From positions 2,604,001 through 2,668,000 of the forward strand of contig NZ_CP142396.1 of NCBI RefSeq assembly GCF_035934735.1: DNA of 64,000 bases, read 5' to 3'. Of the stretch, positions 26,807 to 32,863 are shown in pieces. Below the pieces are notes generated by a model, which saw nothing but the letters and a program-made list of their open reading frames with translations, was not told where the DNA came from and searched no databases. Origin of the DNA: Sedimentibacter sp. MB31-C6 (lineage in GTDB: Bacteria; Bacillota; Clostridia; Tissierellales; Sedimentibacteraceae). Numbering within the stretch: the first letter of the stretch is position 1; every line of letters starts with the position of its first letter. The position numbers were made by a program, and so were the translations under genes.

Positions 26807-26844
26807 AAACAGGGATGCAATAGCTATTGTACCCCTGTTTTTTT
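26807..26844 (+). terminator. Rho-independent terminator of the symporter/BKACE operon
   Basis: AAACAGGG (26807-26814) pairs with CCCTGTTT (26833-26840), with an inner CAATAG/CTATTG palindrome and a T-run to 26844. Confidence 0.92.
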
Positions 26845-26853
26845 ATATAAATC

Positions 26854-26882
26854 TTGACATAGGCTTTTAAAAAATATATATT
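26854..26882 (+). promoter_or_regulatory. Sigma-A promoter for the DUF3870-like gene
   Basis: TTGACA (26854-26859), 17 bases, TATATT (26877-26882), about 40 bases before the ATG. Confidence 0.75.
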
Positions 26883-26922
26883 ATTATTATTGATTTGGAC
26901 ATTATATTTATGGGAGGTTTCT

Positions 26923-27282
26923 ATGAGAGAAGGATATAAGACTAATTATAATGATAACACTGTATATTTTATATCATATGCTAGACTTCCAGAAAACATA
27001 CCTGCAGCGTTATTTAATGGATATGTAGGATTAGGTTTAGTAATAAATTATGAAACTGGAATAATAGAAGACAATAGCTGTACTTTAGTTACAAAAGAAG
27101 CGAAAAAGTTTTTAAATGACTTAATAATAGGATATAATATTTATGAAAATGATGGAGTTGAACCTTTGATTAATGAAATCAAATCTAGATTTCATGGAGC
27201 TTCACAGAAAAGTTTATGCGCAATACTAAGAGACGGATATAAAAAATTCTGTAAGTGGAAAATAGAAAATCACATTAAGTGA
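26923..27282 (+). CDS. DUF3870-like protein of unknown function
   Basis: 119 residues from the ATG at 26923, which has GGGAGG five bases upstream; an upstream in-frame ATG at 26890 lies at the expected transcription start and is rejected. The sequence reads like one small alpha/beta domain: YFISYARLP, a VGLGLVINYETGIIEDNSCTLVT hairpin, FLNDLIIGYNI, and IKSRFHGASQKSLCAILRDGYKKF. These blocks fit the DUF3870 family as I recall it; no activity is known. It has its own promoter, just after the BKACE operon, and may belong to the same process. Confidence 0.7.
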   Translation: MREGYKTNYNDNTVYFISYARLPENIPAALFNGYVGLGLVINYETGIIEDNSCTLVTKEAKKFLNDLIIGYNIYENDGVEPLINEIKSRFHGASQKSLCAILRDGYKKFCKWKIENHIK

Positions 27283-27296
27283 TAATAAAAAGAATA

Positions 27297-27318
27297 AGGC
27301 GGAGTTATGACTCCGCCT
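27297..27318. terminator. GC-rich hairpin after the DUF3870-like gene
   Basis: AGGCGGAGT (27297-27305) pairs perfectly with ACTCCGCCT (27310-27318) around a TATG loop. No T-run follows on the plus strand, so termination may be incomplete; the stability of the stem is high for this AT-rich DNA. Confidence 0.6.
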
Positions 27319-27357
27319 GAAAAGTTAGAAGCTTATATTATTTGATGCAATTTGCTA

Positions 27358-27386
27358 TTGACAATAAATTTTGTTAATAGTAAAAT
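27358..27386 (+). promoter_or_regulatory. Sigma-A promoter for tRNA-Thr-tuf1, within an inverted repeat
   Basis: TTGACA (27358-27363), 17 bases, TAAAAT (27381-27386); transcription would begin about 7 bases before the tRNA. An imperfect inverted repeat, CTATTGACAA (27355-27364) and TTGTTAATAG (27371-27380), spans the -35 element and spacer and could be an operator. Confidence 0.8.
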
Positions 27387-27399
27387 AGTATTGAAAAAT

Positions 27400-27475
27400 G
27401 CCTGTGTAGCTCAGGAGGTAGAGCACTTGCATGGTAAGTAAGAGGTCACCGGTTCAAATCCGGTCGTAGGCTCCA
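27400..27475 (+). tRNA. tRNA-Thr (anticodon GGT)
   Basis: 76 bases with CCA encoded. Acceptor arm GCCTGTG/CGTAGGC (two G-U pairs), D arm around AGCTCAGGAGGTAGAGC, anticodon stem CTTGC/GTAAG with loop ATGGTAA giving anticodon GGT, and T arm ACCGG-TTCAAAT-CCGGT. It is followed after 26 bases by tuf1 with no terminator or second promoter, so tRNA and EF-Tu mRNA are likely one transcript, as in the thrT-tufB arrangement of Escherichia coli. Confidence 0.95.
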
Positions 27476-27501
27476 ATGAAAAATCCTAGGAGGAAATAAA
27501 A

Positions 27502-28695
27502 ATGGCAAAGCAAAAATTTGAAAGAAACAAACCCCATGTTAACGTAGGAACAATAGGCCACGTTGACCATGGTAAAACAACACTAACAGCAGCAATAACA
27601 ATAACATTAAATAAGAGAAACGGAACTGGAGAAGCAGTAGCATTTGACAATATAGATAAAGCTCCAGAAGAAAGAGAAAGAGGAATCACAATATCAACAT
27701 CACACGTTGAGTATGAAACAGCAAATAGACACTATGCACACGTTGATTGTCCAGGCCATGCTGACTATGTAAAGAATATGATTACAGGAGCAGCACAGAT
27801 GGATGGAGGAATCTTAGTAGTATCAGCAGCAGATGGACCAATGCCTCAAACAAGAGAGCATATCTTACTAGCAAGACAGGTTGGAGTACCATCATTAGTA
27901 GTATTTTTAAACAAAGCAGATATGGTAGATGATCCAGAATTAATCGAATTAGTAGAGATGGAAGTTAGAGAACTTTTATCAGAATATGAATTTGATGGAG
28001 ATAATACACCAATTATAGTAGGCTCAGCATTAAAAGCATTAGAAGATCCAGATAGTGAATGGGGAGACAAAATAGTAGAATTAATGCAGGCAGTAGATGA
28101 TACAGTACCTACACCAGAAAGAGACCAAGACAAACCATTCTTGATGCCAGTAGAAGATGTATTCTCAATCACAGGAAGAGGCACAGTTGCAACAGGAAGA
28201 GTTGAAAGAGGAATATTAAAGGTACAAGATAAAGTACAAATTGTTGGATTAAATGATGAACCAACAGAAACAGTATGTACAGGAGTAGAAATGTTCAAGA
28301 AATTATTGGATCAAGCAGAAGCAGGAGACAATATAGGAGCATTACTAAGAGGAGTGCAAAGAAGTGACATCCAAAGAGGTCAAGTATTAGCAAAACCAGG
28401 AACAATAACTCCACATACAAAGTTCAATGCAGAAGTATATGTATTAACAAAAGAAGAAGGTGGAAGACATACACCATTCTTTAATGGATATAGACCACAG
28501 TTTTATTTTAGAACAACAGATATAACAGGACAAATAGACTTAGAAGAAGGCGTAGAAATGTGTATGCCAGGAGATAACGCAACATTTGTAGTAGAATTAA
28601 TCCATCCAATAGCAATAGAAGAAGGATTAAGATTTGCTATTAGAGAAGGCGGAAGAACAGTTGGTTCTGGAGTTGTTACTAAAATTATTCAATAA
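27502..28695 (+). CDS. tuf: Elongation factor Tu, copy 1
   Basis: 397 residues. G-domain motifs [30 protein letters not shown] and SALKAL, then domains 2 and 3 ending [10 protein letters not shown]. It delivers aminoacyl-tRNA to the ribosome. It is nearly identical to copy 2 (43866): only four bases differ over 1,194, at 27996, 28005, 28048 and 28075, giving one Pro/Ser and one Val/Leu change. Identity extends from the ribosome-binding site to a few bases after the stop and then ends. AGGAGG precedes the ATG. Confidence 0.98.
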   Translation: MAKQKFERNKPHVNVGTIGHVDHGKTTLTAAITITLNKRNGTGEAVAFDNIDKAPEERERGITISTSHVEYETANRHYAHVDCPGHADYVKNMITGAAQMDGGILVVSAADGPMPQTREHILLARQVGVPSLVVFLNKADMVDDPELIELVEMEVRELLSEYEFDGDNTPIIVGSALKALEDPDSEWGDKIVELMQAVDDTVPTPERDQDKPFLMPVEDVFSITGRGTVATGRVERGILKVQDKVQIVGLNDEPTETVCTGVEMFKKLLDQAEAGDNIGALLRGVQRSDIQRGQVLAKPGTITPHTKFNAEVYVLTKEEGGRHTPFFNGYRPQFYFRTTDITGQIDLEEGVEMCMPGDNATFVVELIHPIAIEEGLRFAIREGGRTVGSGVVTKIIQ

Positions 28696-28748
28696 TAATT
28701 GCTAAGTACAGTCTTTGTTATAAAGCATCAATTTATGCAAAAAAACTA

Positions 28749-28777
28749 TTGACAAGTTTTATTAAATATTGTAGAAT
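28749..28777 (+). promoter_or_regulatory. Sigma-A promoter pointing into a terminator after tuf1
   Basis: TTGACA (28749-28754), 17 bases, TAGAAT (28772-28777). A terminator begins only about 17 bases after the expected start, so most transcripts would be about 45 bases long unless termination is relieved. Confidence 0.6.
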
Positions 28778-28799
28778 AAGTTGCTGATAAATTTTTATT

Positions 28800-28831
28800 A
28801 AGCTTTTGCTTTTGGCAGAAGCTTTTTTTAA
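28800..28831 (+). terminator. Rho-independent terminator between tuf1 and rpmG
   Basis: AAGCTTTTGC pairs with GCAGAAGCTT (one G-U pair) around a short loop and is followed by seven T. It serves tuf1 read-through and the promoter at 28749. Confidence 0.88.
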
Positions 28832-28881
28832 TGATTAACATATGTTTAATAAAAATTTAAGATAATCACATAATAAAAATA

Positions 28882-28910
28882 TTGACAGGTCAACAGTTTT
28901 ATGATATCTT
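28882..28910 (+). promoter_or_regulatory. Sigma-A promoter for rpmG-secE-nusG-rplK-rplA
   Basis: TTGACA (28882-28887), 17 bases, TATCTT (28905-28910), about 50 bases upstream of rpmG. Confidence 0.65.
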
Positions 28911-28963
28911 AAATTGGATAATGAGTCTTATTGTGTAAATAAGGACCTTGGAGGTGTGAAAAA

Positions 28964-29113
28964 ATGAGAGTTGCAGTTAAATTAGCTTGTACAGAATGCA
29001 AACAAAGAAACTATGACACTACGAAAAACAAAAGAGAAAATCCTGAAAGAATAGAGTTAAACAAGTATTGCAAATTCTGTAGAAAGCATACTCTTCATAA
29101 AGAAACAAAATAA
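28964..29113 (+). CDS. rpmG: 50S ribosomal protein L33
   Basis: 49 residues, beginning [17 protein letters not shown] and ending HTLHKETK. Two CxxC pairs (CTEC, CKFC) mark the Zn-binding C+ form of bL33. GGAGGTG lies seven bases before the ATG. It heads the rpmG-secE-nusG run conserved in bacteria. Confidence 0.96.
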   Translation: MRVAVKLACTECKQRNYDTTKNKRENPERIELNKYCKFCRKHTLHKETK

Positions 29114-29133
29114 CCATATTGAGGTGTTAGTAA

Positions 29134-29346
29134 ATGTCAAATAGAGAAAATGAAAAACCAAAATTTACAACTCGAGTAAAGAGCTATTTCAGGGGTGTAA
29201 AATCAGAGTTAAGAAAAGTAAATTGGCCTACAAAGAAAGAATTGACAAACTATACAGTAGTAGTTCTTGTGACAACTTTGGCTATGACTTTAGTAATTTG
29301 GGGACTAGATCTTGTATTTGAAAATTTAGTTGCATTAATTGTTTAA
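29134..29346 (+). CDS. secE: Preprotein translocase subunit SecE
   Basis: 70 residues: a charged N-terminus, the conserved SELRKVNWPTKKELTNYT amphipathic segment, and one transmembrane helix (about 47-68). SecE clamps SecY in the translocase; SecY is encoded at 56383. The order rpmG-secE-nusG is standard. Confidence 0.96.
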   Translation: MSNRENEKPKFTTRVKSYFRGVKSELRKVNWPTKKELTNYTVVVLVTTLAMTLVIWGLDLVFENLVALIV

Positions 29347-29363
29347 AAAGGAGCTAAGCAGGT

Positions 29364-29891
29364 ATGAAACAAGAATCACAAGGATCAAGATGGTATGTCG
29401 TTCATACATATTCGGGACATGAAAATAAAGTAAAAGCGAATATTGAAAAGCTTGTTGAAAACAGAGAAATGCAGGATATAATTTTTGAAGTTAGAGTGCC
29501 TGTAGAAGAAGTATCCGAAGTTAAAAATGGCAAAAAGAAAATTAAAGAAAGAAAAATGTTCCCTAGTTATGTAATAATTAAAATGATTATGACCGATGAA
29601 TCTTGGTATCTTGTAAGAAACACAAGGGGTGTTACAGGTTTTGTAGGTCCGGGGTCTAAACCGGTTCCATTGACTGATGAAGAAGTAAAGGCACTTGGAG
29701 TTATAGAAAGACTTCCTGTTATAGAATTAAATGCAGGAGATACTATAAAAGTTAAAGAAGGTCCTTTTGAAGAATTTATAGGTACTGTAGAAAGCATTAG
29801 TCAAGAAAAAAGAAAAATTAAAGCTTTTGTATCAATGTTTGGAAGAGAGACTCTTATCGAACTTGATTATGATCAGATTGAGAAAGTATAA
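29364..29891 (+). CDS. nusG: Transcription termination/antitermination factor NusG
   Basis: 175 residues: NGN domain from SRWYVVHTYSGHENKVKANIEK to the MTDESWYLVRNTRGVTGFVG strand, then a KOW domain (IKVKEGPFEEFIGTVESI). It binds RNA polymerase and, with S10, links transcription to translation. AAGGAG lies upstream of the ATG; secE ends 17 bases before. Confidence 0.96.
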   Translation: MKQESQGSRWYVVHTYSGHENKVKANIEKLVENREMQDIIFEVRVPVEEVSEVKNGKKKIKERKMFPSYVIIKMIMTDESWYLVRNTRGVTGFVGPGSKPVPLTDEEVKALGVIERLPVIELNAGDTIKVKEGPFEEFIGTVESISQEKRKIKAFVSMFGRETLIELDYDQIEKV

Positions 29892-29948
29892 AAACTTTTC
29901 AATAAATAAGATGATACCGTCGTTTTACGATTAAGGAGGTGCAACGAT

Positions 29949-30374
29949 ATGGCTAAAAAGGTAACAGCTATAGTTAAACTGCAGATTCCAGCAGGAAAGG
30001 CTACTCCAGCTCCACCAGTTGGTACAGCATTAGGACCTCACGGTGTGAATATAATGGGATTTTGTAAAGAATTTAATGCTAAAACAGCAGATCAAGCAGG
30101 TATGATAATACCAGTTGTATTAACTGTTTATCAAGATAGATCTTTTACATTCATCACAAAAACTCCGCCAGTAGCAGTTCTAATTAAAAAAGCAGTTGGT
30201 ATCGAAAGTGGTTCCGGCGAACCAAATAAAAAGAAGGTAGCAAATTTGTCTAAAGAAAAATGTGAAGAAATTGCTAATATAAAAATGCCGGATTTAAATG
30301 CTAATACTATTGAAGCTGCTATGAAATTAGTAGCAGGTACTGCAAGAAGTATGGGCGTAACAGTTGAGGAATAA
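29949..30374 (+). CDS. rplK: 50S ribosomal protein L11
   Basis: 141 residues: [23 protein letters not shown] at the N-terminus and the RNA-binding C-terminal domain with [14 protein letters not shown] and GTARSMGV. It binds the GTPase-associated region of 23S rRNA. GGAGGTG precedes the ATG. Confidence 0.97.
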   Translation: MAKKVTAIVKLQIPAGKATPAPPVGTALGPHGVNIMGFCKEFNAKTADQAGMIIPVVLTVYQDRSFTFITKTPPVAVLIKKAVGIESGSGEPNKKKVANLSKEKCEEIANIKMPDLNANTIEAAMKLVAGTARSMGVTVEE

Positions 30375-30385
30375 TTTTTAGGCAA

Positions 30386-30418
30386 AGCAGTGGGAGGCTA
30401 AATGGCTGATTGACCACA
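30386..30418 (+). promoter_or_regulatory. Candidate L1 autoregulatory site in the rplK-rplA spacer
   Basis: GTGG (30390-30393) followed by GAGG can pair with CCAC (30414-30417) around an asymmetric loop containing GGCTGA. Such a GTGGGAGG...CCAC element just before the rplA ribosome-binding site recurs in Firmicutes and mimics the L1 site on 23S rRNA. Seen as pairing; L1 binding is inferred. Confidence 0.5.
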
Positions 30419-30433
30419 AAGGAGGTAAACTAA

Positions 30434-31132
30434 ATGCCAAAAAGAGGTAAAAAATATCAAGACAGTATTAAGACAGTTGAAAAATTAAAGTTATATGACT
30501 TAGAAGAAGCTGTAGAAGTAATGTTAGGTACAGCAAAAGCTAATTTTGATGAGACTATTGAGGCTCATATAAGATTAGGAGTAGATTCTAGACATGCAGA
30601 CCAACAAGTAAGAGGCGCTGTAGTTCTACCACACGGAACAGGAAAAACTGTACGTGTATTAGTATTTGCAAAAGGCGATAAAGCTAAGGAAGCTGAAGAA
30701 GCTGGAGCAGATTACGTAGGTGAAGCTGATTTAGCTGATAAAATACAAAAAGAGAATTGGTTTGATTTTGATGTAGTTATAGCTACTCCTGATATGATGG
30801 GTGTAGTTGGTAAACTTGGTAGAGTATTAGGACCTAAAGGGTTAATGCCAAATCCAAAATCAGGAACAGTAACTTTTGATGTTGCAAAGGCTATTCAGGA
30901 GATTAAAGCAGGTAAAGTTGAATATAGACTTGATAAAACAAACATTATTCACGTTCCTGTTGGAAAAAAATCTTTCGGTACAGAAAAATTAGTTGATAAT
31001 TTAAAGACTATTATGGATGCAATTGTAAAGGCAAAACCAGCCGCTGCTAAAGGTAAATACTTGAGAAGTGTTGCAATAGCTAGCACGATGGGTCCTGGAG
31101 TTAAAATTAATCCAACAAAGTTAATGGATTAA
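30434..31132 (+). CDS. rplA: 50S ribosomal protein L1
   Basis: 232 residues with MPKRGKKYQ at the start, [27 protein letters not shown] and the C-terminal [10 protein letters not shown]. It forms the L1 stalk and is a translational repressor in many bacteria. GGAGG precedes the ATG. The next promoter starts 21 bases after the stop, so rplJ-rplL is a separate unit. Confidence 0.97.
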   Translation: MPKRGKKYQDSIKTVEKLKLYDLEEAVEVMLGTAKANFDETIEAHIRLGVDSRHADQQVRGAVVLPHGTGKTVRVLVFAKGDKAKEAEEAGADYVGEADLADKIQKENWFDFDVVIATPDMMGVVGKLGRVLGPKGLMPNPKSGTVTFDVAKAIQEIKAGKVEYRLDKTNIIHVPVGKKSFGTEKLVDNLKTIMDAIVKAKPAAAKGKYLRSVAIASTMGPGVKINPTKLMD

Positions 31133-31153
31133 TAATTAATCATTTAATCTGTA

Positions 31154-31182
31154 TTGACAAAAAATGGAACTATTGATATAAT
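31154..31182 (+). promoter_or_regulatory. Consensus sigma-A promoter of rplJ-rplL
   Basis: TTGACA (31154-31159), 17 bases, TATAAT (31177-31182): a perfect match. Transcription would start near 31189. Confidence 0.88.
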
Positions 31183-31188
31183 TCAAGC

Positions 31189-31291
31189 GACAATTAAATA
31201 GATACCGCAGACCGTTGGTGCTCAAAGAGTTTAAATATCCAACCGAGGTGAGATATAAATTAATTTCTCTTCGTCTGCGGAGAGATTTTTT
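31189..31291 (+). promoter_or_regulatory. Ribosomal protein L10 leader (attenuator)
   Basis: CCGCAGAC (31205-31212) can pair perfectly with GTCTGCGG (31273-31280), enclosing the GTTGG...CCAAC hairpin typical of the L10 leader. The same 3' bases are needed for the terminator stem TCTCTTCG (31266-31273) / CGGAGAGA (31278-31285), which is followed by six T. The two structures are mutually exclusive, so L10 bound to the first fold could shift the balance between termination and read-through. Confidence 0.8.
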
Positions 31292-31296
31292 GTATG

Positions 31297-31590
31297 CCCT
31301 AACCCAATTATTTCGAGCGATAGCGAAGAAAGAATTGTTGGTAGGTCAACCGCAACGAATTCCCAATTTTTGCGAACGATAGTGAGCAAAAAAATTGGTG
31401 AATGAGACTGCGATATCCCTAACCCTATTTTTACGAGCGTTAGCGAAGAAAAAATAGCGGTAGGTCAACCGCAACGAATTCCCAATTTTTGCGAACGATA
31501 GTGAGCAAAAAAATTGGTGAATGAGACTGCGATATCCCTAACCCAATTATTTCGAGCGATAGCGAAGAAAGAATTGTTGGTAGGTCAAAA
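31297..31590 (+). repeat. A-B-A-B-A array of hairpin-forming repeats in the rplJ leader
   Basis: Two full periods (31297-31416, 120 bases; 31417-31535, 119 bases) and a third truncated one (from 31536). Each begins CCCTAACCC. Element A contains CGAGCGATAGCGAAG (CGAGCGTTAGCGAAG in the middle copy) and ends TAGGTCAA; element B contains GCGAACGATAGTGAGC and ends GACTGCGATAT. A1 and A3 are identical for about 53 bases, and B1 and B2 are identical throughout. All five fold as hairpins with CCTA(A)CC/GGTAGG (A) or CCAATTTTT/AAAAATTGG (B) stems. No ORF is present. A further CCCTAACC stub lies at 31597. The array falls between the L10 terminator and the rplJ ribosome-binding site. Confidence 0.9.
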
Positions 31591-31643
31591 TTAGATCCCT
31601 AACCGGATAAATGTATGCCGCTTATAAGGAGGTGTAAACGGAT

Positions 31644-32147
31644 ATGAATCAATCAGTATTAGAACAAAAAAAGCAAGTTGTTAATGATATTACAGATAAG
31701 TTAAATAAGGCTAAATCTATTGTATTAGTAGAATACAAGGGGTTATCAGTTGAAAAGGCTACTGAATTAAGAGATAAGTGCAGAGAAGCAGGCGTTGAAT
31801 ATAAAGTATACAAAAATACTATGATGCGTTTTGCGTTTAAGGAATTAGGTTATGAAGATTTCAATGTAAACTTAGAAGGACCTAATGCAATAGCTTTATC
31901 TTATGAAGATGAAGTATCTGCAGCTAAAGTAACAAATGATTTTGCTAAAACAAGTGATGCTATAAAAATAAAAGCTGGTATTGCTGATGGTAAGTTAATG
32001 GATGCTGATGAAGTTAAAACTTTAGCTAATGTTCCATCAAGAGAAATTCTTATTGCTCAGTTGGCAGGTGTATTACAAGGAAATATTAGAAATCTTGCAT
32101 ATATACTTGATCAAGTTGGCAAAAAAAATGAAGAAGTAGCAAACTAA
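31644..32147 (+). CDS. rplJ: 50S ribosomal protein L10
   Basis: 167 residues: N-terminal rRNA-binding domain (KAKSIVLVEYKGLSVEKATELRDKCREAGVEYKVYKNTMMRFA) and a C-terminal helix for L12 dimers (REILIAQLAGVLQGNIRNLAYILDQVGKKNEE). It anchors the L12 stalk. The ATG follows AAGGAGGTG. Its leader is about 455 bases long and carries the attenuator and the repeat array. Confidence 0.97.
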   Translation: MNQSVLEQKKQVVNDITDKLNKAKSIVLVEYKGLSVEKATELRDKCREAGVEYKVYKNTMMRFAFKELGYEDFNVNLEGPNAIALSYEDEVSAAKVTNDFAKTSDAIKIKAGIADGKLMDADEVKTLANVPSREILIAQLAGVLQGNIRNLAYILDQVGKKNEEVAN

Positions 32148-32172
32148 TTATAAAATATAGGAGGTAATTAAA

Positions 32173-32556
32173 ATGGCAAGTGAAAAAATAACAAAATTTG
32201 TTGAAGAAATAAAAGAACTTACAGTTTTAGAATTAAATGAATTAGTAAAAGCAATTGAAGAGGAATTTGGAGTATCAGCAGCGGCTCCAGTAGCAATAGC
32301 AGGTGGAGCTGCAGCAGGTGGAGCAGCTCCTGCTGAAGAAGCAAAATCAGAATTTGATGTAGTATTAACATCTGCTGGATCTTCAAAAATTAAAGTTATA
32401 AAAGTAGTAAGAGAATTAACTGGTCTTGGTTTAAAGGAAGCTAAAGAAGCAGTTGATGGAGCACCTACTACATTAAAAACTGGTATAGCAAAAGATGAAG
32501 CTGACAAGATGAAAGAAGCATTAGAAGCAGAAGGCGCATCAGTAGAAGTTAAATAA
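32173..32556 (+). CDS. rplL: 50S ribosomal protein L7/L12
   Basis: 127 residues: N-terminal dimerisation domain ([19 protein letters not shown]), an Ala/Gly-rich hinge (about 37-55), and the factor-binding C-terminal domain ([38 protein letters not shown]). It forms the multi-copy stalk that recruits translation GTPases. Followed by a terminator. Confidence 0.97.
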   Translation: MASEKITKFVEEIKELTVLELNELVKAIEEEFGVSAAAPVAIAGGAAAGGAAPAEEAKSEFDVVLTSAGSSKIKVIKVVRELTGLGLKEAKEAVDGAPTTLKTGIAKDEADKMKEALEAEGASVEVK

Positions 32557-32573
32557 CATTCATATCAAAAATT

Positions 32574-32605
32574 AAAAAGACTTTACAATTTAGTAAAGTC
32601 TTTTT
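32574..32605 (+). terminator. Rho-independent terminator after rplL
   Basis: AAAAAGACTTTAC (32574-32586) pairs perfectly with GTAAAGTCTTTTT (32593-32605), 13 bp with a six-base loop and T-rich 3' arm. Confidence 0.92.
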
Positions 32606-32756
32606 ACTCATTTCTTAAATTGAATTTTACAATTAATATGATTAGAGTATAATTTTCTTATAATTGTAAATAATAGTGCATGGTTTTATTCTTTTCACAG
32701 ATATATTAATCAAGATAATATAAATAAATTTAATTTAATAAATAACAAAAAATATA

Positions 32757-32785
32757 TTGACATAAAATTTATGTAATGTTATTAT
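32757..32785 (+). promoter_or_regulatory. Sigma-A promoter for rpoB-rpoC
   Basis: TTGACA (32757-32762), 17 bases, TATTAT (32780-32785). A weaker second candidate, TTTACA (32626-32631), 16 bases, TATAAT (32648-32653), lies upstream. Apart from these and the rplL terminator, the 32557-32863 gap is featureless AT-rich sequence. Confidence 0.75.
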
Positions 32786-32863
32786 TATATAATGCAATAA
32801 ATATTGAATGTTGGCATAGAATTTGTATGTCAGAAAAATAATTATTAACTAAGGGGTGAAAAA

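Noticed and set aside
27846-28298. Open reading frames antisense to both tuf genes
   Set aside because: They mirror strong codon bias of tuf, lack ribosome-binding sites and appear in both copies only because the copies are identical.
31297-31590. CRISPR array
   Set aside because: The repeats are long, alternate between two types, fold into hairpins and have no unique spacers of constant length; no cas genes are near.
32810-32830. Sigma-54-like element (TTGGCA then TTTGTA) upstream of rpoB
   Set aside because: The essential -12 GC is GT, it lies inside the rpoB leader behind a good sigma-A promoter, and rpoB is not expected to depend on sigma-54.
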